A stretch of DNA of 12,643 nucleotides from Lachnospiraceae bacterium (GCA_900765975.1 CAAFTS010000165.1:1-12643); one strand, 5' to 3'; positions 1 to 7,485 are shown, counted from the stretch's first letter. Notes: generated by a model from the letters alone, not told the origin. Made by a program: numbers and translations.

Positions 1-5
1 CCAAT

Positions 6-22
6 TACCTCCTTCGGTGGTA
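6..22 (-). promoter_or_regulatory. Shine-Dalgarno of an out-of-window gene, within a small hairpin
   Basis: On the minus strand AAGGAGGT occupies 14-7, six bases from the window edge, so a start codon is expected at or just past position 1. The same bases can fold as TACCACC-GAA-GGAGGTA (six pairs, one A-A mismatch, three-base loop), which would partly hide the ribosome binding site. The Shine-Dalgarno is near-perfect; a regulatory role for the fold is only a possibility. Confidence 0.5.
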
Positions 23-37
23 CTGTTTCTTACTATT

Positions 38-66
38 ATTATACGCTATTTCTCGTCAAAAATCAA
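38..66 (-). promoter_or_regulatory. Sigma-70-type promoter for a minus-strand gene beyond the left edge
   Basis: Read on the minus strand, a -35 hexamer TTGATT (66-61) is followed after 17 bases by a perfect TATAAT (43-38). Transcription would start near 31 and run out of the window to the left. It overlaps the stop codon of the sigma-54 activator gene, so the next gene would have its own promoter in addition to any readthrough. The spacing and the -10 are excellent and the -35 matches 4 of 6. The gene it serves is not visible, so the call rests on the promoter pattern plus the ribosome binding site immediately downstream. Confidence 0.5.
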
Positions 67-2018
67 CCATTTGTTGTGACAGAGCCTAATTTATTCCAGA
101 TTGTAGCGCGGCTGATTCCTAATTTGTTAGCCAGGCTCTGTTTATTTCCATTTTCTTTTTGCAGGAGCTGCCTTATTATTTCTTCTTCCATTTTTTCTAA
201 TGTATTAATCTTTACAACGATGTGATTCTGATTTCCGGGAAGGTCTTCCAGAGGCGTTGAGGACGTATCAGGTTTTGCTTCATCGACAACTAAATGATTG
301 CCGGTGTATTCCTCTAATGTATTTTTGATGAATGCTTCATCAATTGTGTCAGAATCAGCCGTGATGACAATTTTTTCCATGAGAGTCTCTAATTCCCGTA
401 TGTTTCCAGGCCAGGGATACTTTTTCAGGATGCCCAACACAGACGGTGAAAACATAGTTATATTCCGGTCATATTGCAAATTATATTTTTGTAAAAAGAA
501 ACAGATTAAGTCTTTGATATCTTCAGGCCGGTCGTGTAAGGCGGGGATTTTTAATGTCAGGACATTTAAACGAAAATAGAGGTCTGGCCGGAAGTTATTT
601 TGCATCATGAGATCATATAAATCTTTATTTGTTGCAGCAATGACACGGACATTTACTTTGATTACTTTAGTGCCTCCAATTCTCATGATTTCTTTTTCTT
701 GAAGGACTCTCAATAAGCGATTTTGAATAGATAAAGGTAGTTCTCCAATTTCATCAAGAAAAATGGTCCCATTATGAGCCAATTCAAACAGCCCGATTTT
801 GCCTCCTTTACGCGCACCGGTAAAGGCCCCTTCTTCATATCCGAACAATTCGCTTTCTAGCAGATCTTCTGGCAGTGCGGCACAATTGATAGCGACAAAT
901 GGACCGTTTTTGACCTGACTCTCCGTATGAATACTTTGAGCAAATAGTTCCTTGCCTGTCCCCGTATCTCCTTGAATTAAAATGGTTGCTGTTGTTTTAC
1001 TAAATCGTCGGGCGTTCTTTATGACCGTCTCCATCATCTGACTGGAATGGATAATATCTGAAAATGTGTGATGGGCTACTAATCCTTTAGCAGCTAATTG
1101 CATACGTGTATTATATTCTATTTTTTGATAATAAGATACTTTTTGTACCATGATAATGGTTTCTTCTAGATCCTTGTTGATATTTATAGGGAGGCGACTG
1201 TAAATAAGATTGTGAGGAGCGACTTTTATTACCTTGTCGTGAATGAAAGATCTGTCCCCAAGTAAATCCTTTAATATTGGTGGAACACTTTTATCATGAA
1301 TGGTTTTTGGGGCTTTTTCTAAATTAAAAATTTTTTTGGCAGCTGTATTAAAGCAGGTAATATCCCCATTTTTTGAAACCGATATGACACCTTCTAAAGA
1401 ATAATCGATAATGCTTGTTAACCTGTTATTTTGAAATTTGTCTTTATTAATGGCTTCTATTATATTTTTTGCGGAACTAAGTGTTTGTTTTATGGCAGTA
1501 TAACTTGGTTTAATTAATACATAATCCATACCTTTTTGATGAGCAAGTTCCTGAACACAGCCTCCATGTCCGACGATAGTCGTATCATGCCAATCCATTA
1601 CACGTGAAATCTGTGATTCGAATTCTTGCTTTGAAGAATAGGACAAAAGCTGATATTTTACATTTAATAATTGAGTTAAATCCTCTAATTCGCTTATTTT
1701 ACTAGTTTGATAGCTGATTAATGTTAAGGGTTTATTAAAGCGGATTGCCTGTCCCAAGGCTCTAAGAATATCCGCCGATGTTGTTTCAATTGAAAGTACC
1801 GGTACCGTCGTGACCATTTTTTTTATCGTTTCAGCAGTTCCGCTGATACTGATGATAACATCGTATAAATCGGCTTTTGTGGCAGCGTAGATATGGCCGT
1901 TGTTTAAAATACCTCCTTCATATACATCAATGGGGATGCCTAATTCTTTAGCAATCTTTTTTGCCTGCATTGTCAATTCTGCGTAGGTTGAAATCAAGAG
2001 TATTTGGGCTCGTTTCAT
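63..2018 (-). CDS. Sigma-54-dependent transcriptional activator, PrpR_N-PAS-AAA+-Fis HTH
   Basis: A 651-aa activator of sigma-54 RNA polymerase. Residues about 1-190 resemble the PrpR_N sensor domain of the propionate regulator. A PAS-like segment follows at about 200-290, then the AAA+ domain (about 321-555) with Walker A GDTGTGKE (350-357), an intact sigma-54 contact loop GAFTGA (397-402) and Walker B FLDE (420-423). A Fis-type helix-turn-helix lies near 605-648. The ATG at 2018 is preferred over an in-frame TTG at 2078: a GGAGATG site precedes it, and the likely promoter lies across the extra 20 codons. It is divergent from the oxidoreductase operon and is its probable activator. No methylcitrate-cycle gene is nearby, so the name prpR is not justified. 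The ligand is unknown; a carboxylate or CoA-linked pathway intermediate is an inference. Confidence 0.93.
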   Translation of the reverse strand: MKRAQILLISTYAELTMQAKKIAKELGIPIDVYEGGILNNGHIYAATKADLYDVIISISGTAETIKKMVTTVPVLSIETTSADILRALGQAIRFNKPLTLISYQTSKISELEDLTQLLNVKYQLLSYSSKQEFESQISRVMDWHDTTIVGHGGCVQELAHQKGMDYVLIKPSYTAIKQTLSSAKNIIEAINKDKFQNNRLTSIIDYSLEGVISVSKNGDITCFNTAAKKIFNLEKAPKTIHDKSVPPILKDLLGDRSFIHDKVIKVAPHNLIYSRLPININKDLEETIIMVQKVSYYQKIEYNTRMQLAAKGLVAHHTFSDIIHSSQMMETVIKNARRFSKTTATILIQGDTGTGKELFAQSIHTESQVKNGPFVAINCAALPEDLLESELFGYEEGAFTGARKGGKIGLFELAHNGTIFLDEIGELPLSIQNRLLRVLQEKEIMRIGGTKVIKVNVRVIAATNKDLYDLMMQNNFRPDLYFRLNVLTLKIPALHDRPEDIKDLICFFLQKYNLQYDRNITMFSPSVLGILKKYPWPGNIRELETLMEKIVITADSDTIDEAFIKNTLEEYTGNHLVVDEAKPDTSSTPLEDLPGNQNHIVVKINTLEKMEEEIIRQLLQKENGNKQSLANKLGISRATIWNKLGSVTTNG

Positions 2019-2049
2019 TAATAGTTCATCTCCGTGTGTGGGTGTAAAA

Positions 2050-2078
2050 AAAATAGACAAAGTATAAATTTTTGACAA
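2050..2078 (-). promoter_or_regulatory. Sigma-70-type promoter of the sigma-54 activator gene
   Basis: On the minus strand, TTGTCA (2078-2073, 5 of 6 to consensus) is followed after 17 bases by TATTTT (2055-2050, 4 of 6). The predicted start near 2043 gives a leader of about 25 bases to the ATG at 2018. Placing the promoter here makes translation from the upstream TTG at 2078 implausible. This is pattern matching in AT-rich DNA, so confidence is moderate. Confidence 0.45.
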
Positions 2079-2208
2079 AAATTGGACGATTGATATAACA
2101 TATTTGCTAATTTATCCAAACAAAATAATGATGAATAATTGTAATATACAGCATAACCATGCGGAATGCAATAGGCAAATAAAAAATAATCAACGTTTTA
2201 ACAAAAAA

Positions 2209-2225
2209 TGGCATAAAAATTTCAT
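2209..2225 (+). promoter_or_regulatory. Candidate sigma-54 (-24/-12) promoter of the kor operon
   Basis: TGGCAT, five bases, then TTTCAT gives the -24 element in full (TGGCA) and a -12 element that differs from TTGCAT by one base, at the G of the usually conserved GC pair. The predicted start is about 45 bases before the first gene, which fits. A sigma-54 promoter is expected because an enhancer-binding activator with GAFTGA is encoded divergently, and no good sigma-70 promoter was found in the same interval. The GC deviation keeps confidence moderate. Activator sites should lie between about 2085 and 2190, but no convincing inverted repeat was found there. Confidence 0.45.
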
Positions 2226-2278
2226 TTAAAATATCGAATGGTTGATAAAAGTACGGGATATTTGAAAGGAGAGTAATT

Positions 2279-3406
2279 ATGACACGGACAGCTCAATTAA
2301 TTCAGGGCAATGAAGCATTAGCGCAAGGAGCTTTTTATGCTGGCGCACGCTTTTTTGCCGGATATCCTATTACTCCTTCATCGGAGATTGCCGCTATTTG
2401 CTCACGAGAACTGCCAAAACTTGGCGGTACGTACATGCAGATGGAAGATGAATTAGCCAGTATGGCGGCCATCATTGGTGCTTCGGCAGCAGGTGTCAAA
2501 GCTTTTACCGCTACTAGTGGACCTGGCTTTTCCCTGATGCAGGAAAATCTGGGAGTAGGCATCGTAGGTGAGATTCCTATTGTTGTTGTTGATGTACAAC
2601 GTGTAGGTCCCAGTACCGGTCTGGCAACAAAACCGGCACAGGCTGATTTTATGCAGATCCGGTGGGGCCGTCATGGGGATCAGTTAATTATTTGTCTGGC
2701 ACCTGCAACTGTTCGGGAATGTTATGAACTTGCTGTTAAATCTTTTAATCTGGCAGAAAAATTCCGTGTTCCTGTTGTTCTTGCTCCTGATGAAATCGTA
2801 GGGCATATGCGTGAAAGTGTATTATTACCTGAACCTGGAGAAATGGAAATAGTAGATAGAAAAACACCGGATTGTGCACCGGAACAGTTTATGCAATATG
2901 ATTTTACTCCAGGTACTGTTCCGGAAATGGCGGCTTTTGGCAGTGAATATACGGTACGGATTAACAGTACGATGCATGGTGAAAATGGTTTTGCCAATAA
3001 TTCTCCGGAAAATTGTGAACGCCGTGTGGCACAGCTTCATTCAAAATTGTTGATGCATAGAGAAGAAATCATATTTACTAAGAAGTTTGATGTAGATGAT
3101 TGTGACGTACTGATTATCGCTGCAGGATCTCCTGTACGCGCGGCGAGAGTGGCTGCTCAAGAAGCACGTAAAAAAGGAATAAAGGCTGGCGTATTACAAT
3201 TACAGACAGTCTGGCCCTTTGCAGATCAGGAAATTGCTCAATATGCAGGACAGGTAAAAAAGATAATCGTTCCGGAATTAAACTATTCTGGACAGATTGC
3301 TGGAGAAGTACGTAAACTATTTGACCTAAGTATTCCGGTTATTGGTGTAAATGTTTGTGGTGGTGTAGGAATTACGCCACAGCAGATCATGCAGGCAATA
3401 GAGTAG
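2279..3406 (+). CDS. korA: 2-oxoacid (2-oxoglutarate-type):ferredoxin oxidoreductase, alpha subunit
   Basis: A 375-aa subunit of the enzyme that oxidatively decarboxylates a 2-oxo acid with CoA, giving acyl-CoA, CO2 and reduced ferredoxin. Family hallmarks are GYPITP (28-33), QMEDE (54-58), TSGPGFSLMQE (79-89) and PSTG (111-114). A C-terminal domain II from about 275 to the end carries the AAGSPVRAA segment. The length and these motifs match KorA/VorB-type alpha subunits, with closer resemblance to 2-oxoglutarate (KorA) than pyruvate enzymes. GAAAGGAGAG precedes the ATG. It is the first gene of the operon. The exact 2-oxo acid cannot be read from the sequence; branched-chain or other 2-oxo acids remain possible. 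Confidence 0.93.
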   Translation: MTRTAQLIQGNEALAQGAFYAGARFFAGYPITPSSEIAAICSRELPKLGGTYMQMEDELASMAAIIGASAAGVKAFTATSGPGFSLMQENLGVGIVGEIPIVVVDVQRVGPSTGLATKPAQADFMQIRWGRHGDQLIICLAPATVRECYELAVKSFNLAEKFRVPVVLAPDEIVGHMRESVLLPEPGEMEIVDRKTPDCAPEQFMQYDFTPGTVPEMAAFGSEYTVRINSTMHGENGFANNSPENCERRVAQLHSKLLMHREEIIFTKKFDVDDCDVLIIAAGSPVRAARVAAQEARKKGIKAGVLQLQTVWPFADQEIAQYAGQVKKIIVPELNYSGQIAGEVRKLFDLSIPVIGVNVCGGVGITPQQIMQAIE

Positions 3407-3417
3407 GAGGCACGGTT

Positions 3418-4239
3418 ATGGCATATGCAACGGGAAAACAGTTTCTAAATAAAGCTAAACTGCCACTTATGTGGTGTTCAGGATGTGGCAATGGGATTAC
3501 ATTGAGTGCTATGTTACGAGCTATTGAAGAATTGGGGTATGAAAAGCAAGATTTCGTCCTTGTTACGGGCATTGGATGTTGGGGAAAAGCCGGTGAATTT
3601 ACGACGGGAAATCTGCTGCATACTACTCATGGGAGAGCGCTTCCTTTTGCGGAAGGAATTGCCGCTGCAAATCCGGAATTGCACGTTATCGTCATTATGG
3701 GAGATGGCGACGGAGCAACTATTGGAGGCAATCACCTGATTCATGCTGCAAGGCGGAATATTGATCTGACTGCAATCGTAGTTAATAACTGTAACTACGG
3801 GATGACAGGGGGACAAATGTCGGCATTGACTCCGGCACATGCTATTACTCAGACATCTGTTGCAGGGAACCCGGAACGGGCTTTTGATTTATGTAAACTT
3901 GTTGAAGTGGCCGGAGCCAATTATGTTGCCAGAGAAACGGCGTATCAGGGACTGGCATTAAAAGCACGCATTAAAGAAGGGTTACAGAAAAAAGGATTTT
4001 CCATGATTGAAGTAATCAGCCCGTGTACTACTCTGTTCGGACCCAGAAATCAAATGAAGACGCCTGTGCAGATGATGGAAATGTTAAAAGAAAAAGGCGT
4101 TTCAGTAAAAAAATATAACGAAATAGAGAATGCGGCTGAAAAGGGCTATTACGTAACCGGAAAATTGGTTGACCGGGATGAACCAGATTTTATGACCCGG
4201 TACAAAGCTGTCAGACAGCAAATGGTACAGAATAAATAG
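3418..4239 (+). CDS. korB: 2-oxoacid:ferredoxin oxidoreductase, beta subunit (TPP and [4Fe-4S])
   Basis: A 273-aa catalytic subunit that binds thiamine diphosphate and one iron-sulfur cluster. The expected four cluster cysteines are present: C20 and C23 in WCSGCGNG, C54 in GIGCWG and C203 in SPCTT, with spacing close to that of characterised archaeal enzymes. The TPP/Mg motif is GDGD (96-99) with NN at 123-124, followed by YGMTGGQ (127-133). The start is the ATG at 3418, since AGGAGG overlapping the korA stop sits seven bases upstream; a longer in-frame start at 3355 would overlap korA. Small departures from family norm are WCSGCG for the common WCPGCG and GIGCWGK where Ser usually follows Cys. 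Confidence 0.93.
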   Translation: MAYATGKQFLNKAKLPLMWCSGCGNGITLSAMLRAIEELGYEKQDFVLVTGIGCWGKAGEFTTGNLLHTTHGRALPFAEGIAAANPELHVIVIMGDGDGATIGGNHLIHAARRNIDLTAIVVNNCNYGMTGGQMSALTPAHAITQTSVAGNPERAFDLCKLVEVAGANYVARETAYQGLALKARIKEGLQKKGFSMIEVISPCTTLFGPRNQMKTPVQMMEMLKEKGVSVKKYNEIENAAEKGYYVTGKLVDRDEPDFMTRYKAVRQQMVQNK

Positions 4240-4251
4240 GGGGCGGATACA

Positions 4252-4776
4252 ATGAAAAACACCTATGAATTAATTTTTGCAGGCACCGGTGGACAGGGAT
4301 TGGTAACGTCAGGAATCATGATTGCCGAGGCCGGCATTATAGATGGAAAAAATGCATTGCAGACACAGAGCTATGGAGTGGCACAACGTGGTGGCTTTAG
4401 CTCTGCTGAAGTCATCATAAGTGACGATGAAATATTGTATCAGAAAGTGCAGCACCCGGATGTCATTATCGCTTTAAATGATATTGCAATTGATAAATAT
4501 AAAAATATAAAAACAAATGTTTTATATGACTGTGGCATGATGAAAAACTGTGATGCTTTAGGCTGGCATGGAATTCCCTTTCATGAAATAGCTCAGAAAC
4601 TTGGTTCACCTAAAATGGCGAATTTAGTTGCGATTGGTGCCATGATAGAAAAGGTACCCGTTGTTAGTTTTACTAGTCTGACTGAAGTCATTAGACAAAA
4701 ATTTAAACCCAATATTGCAGATATGAATATTGAAGCGGTGAAGGTTGGTATGGAAACAGCTAAAACGATGAAGTAA
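4252..4776 (+). CDS. korC: 2-oxoacid:ferredoxin oxidoreductase, gamma subunit
   Basis: A 174-aa gamma-domain protein, the usual length for a stand-alone gamma subunit. It shows the family signatures GTGGQG (11-16) near the N-terminus and QSYGVAQRGG (39-48), the loop associated with CoA handling in structurally known members. It starts 12 bases after korB with a GGGGGCGG ribosome binding site. Together with its neighbours it completes a four-subunit enzyme. It lacks cysteine-rich motifs, as expected for this subunit. Confidence 0.92.
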   Translation: MKNTYELIFAGTGGQGLVTSGIMIAEAGIIDGKNALQTQSYGVAQRGGFSSAEVIISDDEILYQKVQHPDVIIALNDIAIDKYKNIKTNVLYDCGMMKNCDALGWHGIPFHEIAQKLGSPKMANLVAIGAMIEKVPVVSFTSLTEVIRQKFKPNIADMNIEAVKVGMETAKTMK

Positions 4777-4788
4777 GAGGTGAATGTT

Positions 4789-5031
4789 ATGGATGCGAAA
4801 AATAGACGGTTTTGGCCAGAAATAGATTCAATGTTATGCAAGTCTTGTGGTTATTGTGAAATGGTATGCCCGCAGAAGATGTTCTGTCGTTCTGGTAAGG
4901 TTAACTCACAAGGGTATGATTATATGAAAGTAAATGAAGATGGAACCTGTATTGGATGTTTGAAATGCATTAATATTTGTCCGGATTTTGTTATTACGAT
5001 ACACGAAAATGGGAGTATGCAGCATGGATGA
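4789..5031 (+). CDS. korD: 2-oxoacid:ferredoxin oxidoreductase, delta subunit (2[4Fe-4S] ferredoxin-like)
   Basis: An 80-aa bacterial-ferredoxin-type protein with two complete CxxCxxCxxxCP motifs: C17/C20/C23/C27 and C54/C57/C60/C64. It should carry electrons from the beta-subunit cluster to free ferredoxin. The ATG at 4789 is chosen because AGAGGTG lies six bases upstream; the in-frame GTG at 4780 is part of that ribosome binding site. In many kor operons the delta subunit is encoded first, whereas here it is last. The extra C33 is not part of either motif. The gene overlaps the next one by eight bases. Confidence 0.92.
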   Translation: MDAKNRRFWPEIDSMLCKSCGYCEMVCPQKMFCRSGKVNSQGYDYMKVNEDGTCIGCLKCINICPDFVITIHENGSMQHG

Positions 5032-5305
5032 ACATAAAAAAATAGAAAGCTGGCCGGATGCATTGCGAGTTCTCCTGCTTGGAAACGGTCTTGTCAATAA
5101 TTTGGCAGAACCTGAAATACAAATAGGCAGCTTATTGAAAAAAGTGGGCATGTTGCAGGAAGCTTTTGCTGATACAGAATTATCACCTGAAAAAAAGAAA
5201 TTGATATGTAACGAGCTGCAACGGCAATATAAATATTTGAATCATTTTCACGATGAACTATCACTGCTTTTGACATATGTACAGAAAATCGGATGTGAAA
5301 AATAA
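5024..5305 (+). CDS. Hypothetical 93-aa protein within the kor-gct operon
   Basis: Not recognised. The ATG at 5024 lies inside the end of korD (eight-base overlap) and has GGGAG eight bases upstream, so translation is probably coupled. The protein is charged and looks mainly helical, with leucine-rich stretches at about 14-24 and 78-84. There is no signal peptide, membrane segment or metal motif, and only one cysteine near the C-terminus. The position between an oxidoreductase and a CoA-transferase suggests an assembly, stability or regulatory accessory role for one of them. That is inference from context only. Confidence 0.7.
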   Translation: MDEHKKIESWPDALRVLLLGNGLVNNLAEPEIQIGSLLKKVGMLQEAFADTELSPEKKKLICNELQRQYKYLNHFHDELSLLLTYVQKIGCEK

Positions 5306-5474
5306 TAAATTAGATAGAAACAAGTCTGTCTTAAAACAAATAATAAAAAAATATATTAAGTCCAATATGGAAACCGGGAGATACGGCGACTTATATTTAA
5401 CATATGATGAAATAAAAGAATTGCAACAACGTTTTAAGCGAGGTGAATGGAATGGGAGAAGACTTAAAAGATAA
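5277..5474 (+). CDS. Hypothetical small basic protein (65 or 59 aa)
   Basis: Not recognised. It is a lysine/arginine-rich small protein with a predicted-helical N-terminal half and a C-terminal part containing YGDLYLTYDEI and RFKRGEWNGRR. The ATG at 5277 lacks a ribosome binding site and overlaps the previous gene by 29 bases. A GTG at 5295, which would give 59 residues, has only a weak GGA-type site, so the start is uncertain. The 3' end overlaps the CoA-transferase A gene by 23 bases. The tight overlap at both ends and the lack of any better frame in this stretch favour a real gene. A spurious reading frame in an operon spacer is the alternative. Confidence 0.55.
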   Translation: MYRKSDVKNNKLDRNKSVLKQIIKKYIKSNMETGRYGDLYLTYDEIKELQQRFKRGEWNGRRLKR

Positions 5475-6582
5475 AGTCATGTCTGCAAAAGAGGCGGTGC
5501 AAAAATATATCAAACCAGGCACCCATATAGCCTTTGGAGGGTTTACTCTTTTGCGCAGACCCAATACGATTGCCAGAGAAATTGTCCGACAGGGGATTGG
5601 CGATTTGTATGTAACCATGAACGGTGGTACCTATGTAGAAGAAATGTTGGCGGGGGCAGGACTGATTAAATGGCTCGAATCGACGTATATTGGTTTGGAA
5701 GGTGGGATGCCTGTAGCGTATGCAATCCGTCAGGCTATTCAGAATGGTGAAATTGAACTGATAGAAGATTATTCTAACTGGAGCTTTGCCTTACGCACGA
5801 TTGCCGGTAAATACGGCTTGCCATTTATGCCGTGCATGACTGATATGGGAAGCGATCTGATGACATATGATGTCTTTGGGAAAGCCGGATTGCGAGGAAA
5901 AAATGTGCATGGTGAATGGAAACATCCTGGGATTCCGCCGCATAAATATTGCGTAATGGATGATCCCTTTGAAGGCTGGGGCCTCCGGCCGAGAACGTTT
6001 AAGTCTGGGGAAGACTCGTGTCCCAATGCTACTAACCTGTATGAAAAATATAAAAAACGGTCAAAAGAATATACGGGAAAGGAAGGCGTTAAGGTTGCAT
6101 TAGTTCCCCCTATTCTGCCAGAGGTATGCGTCATCCGGGTTCAGCGCGTTGCTTTAGATGGAACGGTTCGTATGGAAGGGCTGATTGGACCGGACATAGA
6201 TCAAACTTTATGTGGACGGACCGTAATAGTGGAGTGTGAAAGGATTTGTTCCTCTGACGAAATCCGGACGAATCCGGAACATAATCAGATTCCAGGTGCA
6301 TTTGTCGCCGCTATTGTAGAGCAACCTTTTGGTGCGTATCCAACATGTGTGCCCAATTATTATGATTACGATTATGAATGGTTTAGAAATTATACTAAGG
6401 TAGTTAATCATAAGCCAAAAGAAGTTGTAAGGGGATATTGGTTGAATTATGTAACTGATACAAAAGATGATTGGGAATTTTTAGAAAAAAAAGTTGGATG
6501 GGATAAATTATGGTCTCTGCGTACAGATCCACAGTACCATTATAATCCGGCAATTGATCGTTTTGGAACGGGGGTGAAATGA
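5452..6582 (+). CDS. gctA: CoA-transferase family I, subunit A (glutaconate CoA-transferase A-like)
   Basis: A 376-aa alpha subunit of a heteromeric family I CoA-transferase that moves CoA between an acyl-CoA and a free acid. The N-terminal FGGFTLLRRP (28-37) is the family's glycine-rich signature, followed by a GLEGGMP stretch. It is longer than the about 320-residue Acidaminococcus GctA; much of the extra length appears to be C-terminal, including a tyrosine- and tryptophan-rich segment over the last about 75 residues. The start is the ATG at 5452, six bases after AGCGAGGTG; the in-frame GTG at 5443 is part of that site. It is paired with the B subunit that follows directly. The substrate is unknown. 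IpdAB-like hydrolases share this fold, so transferase activity rests on the B subunit's retained glutamate. Confidence 0.85.
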   Translation: MGEDLKDKVMSAKEAVQKYIKPGTHIAFGGFTLLRRPNTIAREIVRQGIGDLYVTMNGGTYVEEMLAGAGLIKWLESTYIGLEGGMPVAYAIRQAIQNGEIELIEDYSNWSFALRTIAGKYGLPFMPCMTDMGSDLMTYDVFGKAGLRGKNVHGEWKHPGIPPHKYCVMDDPFEGWGLRPRTFKSGEDSCPNATNLYEKYKKRSKEYTGKEGVKVALVPPILPEVCVIRVQRVALDGTVRMEGLIGPDIDQTLCGRTVIVECERICSSDEIRTNPEHNQIPGAFVAAIVEQPFGAYPTCVPNYYDYDYEWFRNYTKVVNHKPKEVVRGYWLNYVTDTKDDWEFLEKKVGWDKLWSLRTDPQYHYNPAIDRFGTGVK

Positions 6583-7437
6583 TTGAGCGAGTATGAAAAA
6601 TATCTGAAAGAAAAGAATTTATTAGTGGATCAAAGTACGTTTATGGAATTGCTTGCTGTAGCTACAGCAAGGGAACTACCAGATGGTGCGTGTGCATTTG
6701 TTGGAACGGGACTGCCATTATTATCTGCATCGCTGGCCAAGCGGACGACAGCACCTGATATGATGATTATTCTGGAGGCAGGAACGGTGGATCCGGATAT
6801 TGAGCACTTACCGGTTTCTGTTGCTGATCCAAGAGCATCTTATAGGGCGGCTACGCTATCGACTCTGGCTGATGCGTTTGGTACGATTGCCTGTCGGGGA
6901 TATTGTACCGTTGGGATTTTAGGTGCTGCAGAGTGCGATATGTACGGCAATTTAAATTCCACTTCTTTAGGCGGGTATTGGCCGGTTGCTGTATCTGAAA
7001 CGGGAAAAGGTCCCAAAGCACGAATGACGGGAAGTGGTGGGGCAAATAATATAGCCAGTCTGGCTGATAAAATTATCGTTTCTATGGTGCATGAAAAAAG
7101 ACGCTTTCCTGAACATGTTGAATATTTGACGAGTCCGTGTGGAATCCGAGGGATTGGCAGTGAAAGTCGGTTTAACAAAGGGATATTCCGCGGTGGGGAA
7201 GTTTGTGTTATCAGTGATTTGGCAATTTTGCGTTCAGATCCAGAGACAGGAATCTTATACCTGAGTGAAACGTTTCCAGGTGTGACGGCTGAACAAGTAA
7301 AAGAAAATACGGGATGGGATTTAGACATATCCAGAGCAAAACCATTTACTCCACCGACGGCAAAAGAATTGGAAATCCTCCGCATGAAAGTGGATCCTTC
7401 GCGTATGTATCTAGGAAGAAAGAGTAAGAGAAAATAA
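6583..7437 (+). CDS. gctB: CoA-transferase family I, subunit B (glutaconate CoA-transferase B-like)
   Basis: A 284-aa beta subunit. Conserved stretches shared with Acidaminococcus GctB include GTGLPL (41-46), NxNSTSxG, TGSGGAN, HEKRRF and ENTGWDLD. E65 in IILE aligns with the catalytic glutamate (Glu54) that forms the glutamyl-CoA thioester in that enzyme. The start is TTG at 6583, directly after the gctA stop, with GGGGGTG six bases upstream. The nearby ATG at 6579 is in another frame and the first in-frame ATG would cut 20 residues. The likely reaction is acyl-CoA plus acetate (or another acid) giving the free acid and acetyl-CoA. No hydroxyglutaryl-CoA dehydratase genes are present, so glutaconate itself is not implied. 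Confidence 0.9.
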   Translation: MSEYEKYLKEKNLLVDQSTFMELLAVATARELPDGACAFVGTGLPLLSASLAKRTTAPDMMIILEAGTVDPDIEHLPVSVADPRASYRAATLSTLADAFGTIACRGYCTVGILGAAECDMYGNLNSTSLGGYWPVAVSETGKGPKARMTGSGGANNIASLADKIIVSMVHEKRRFPEHVEYLTSPCGIRGIGSESRFNKGIFRGGEVCVISDLAILRSDPETGILYLSETFPGVTAEQVKENTGWDLDISRAKPFTPPTAKELEILRMKVDPSRMYLGRKSKRK

Positions 7438-7485
7438 ATATGTAGATGTAGGGAGATTGATATTGTATAGAAAGAGGTGAATCGT

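Noticed and set aside
298..579. 93-codon plus-strand frame inside the activator gene
   Set aside because: Antisense to the AAA+ C-terminal region of the activator; no ribosome binding site or domain.
2019..2078. Longer start (TTG at 2078) for the sigma-54 activator
   Set aside because: The extra 20 residues are not PrpR_N-like, have no ribosome binding site, and cover the likely promoter; the ATG at 2018 has GGAGATG upstream.
2163..2176. GG-N10-GC match as a sigma-54 promoter
   Set aside because: The invariant pairs are spaced correctly but the flanks (CGGAAT and AGGCAA) fit poorly; the 2209-2225 site matches more of the consensus and sits closer to the gene.
5769..6134. 121-codon open frame on the minus strand
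   Set aside because: Antisense to gctA, with no recognisable domain; a shadow of the coding strand.
6840..7385. 181-codon open frame on the minus strand
   Set aside because: It lies wholly antisense to gctB, whose family motifs are clear; no ribosome site or domain supports it.
5452..7437. Hydroxyglutarate pathway of glutamate fermentation
   Set aside because: GctAB-like subunits suggest it, but no hydroxyglutaryl-CoA dehydratase, its activator or glutaconyl-CoA decarboxylase gene is present.
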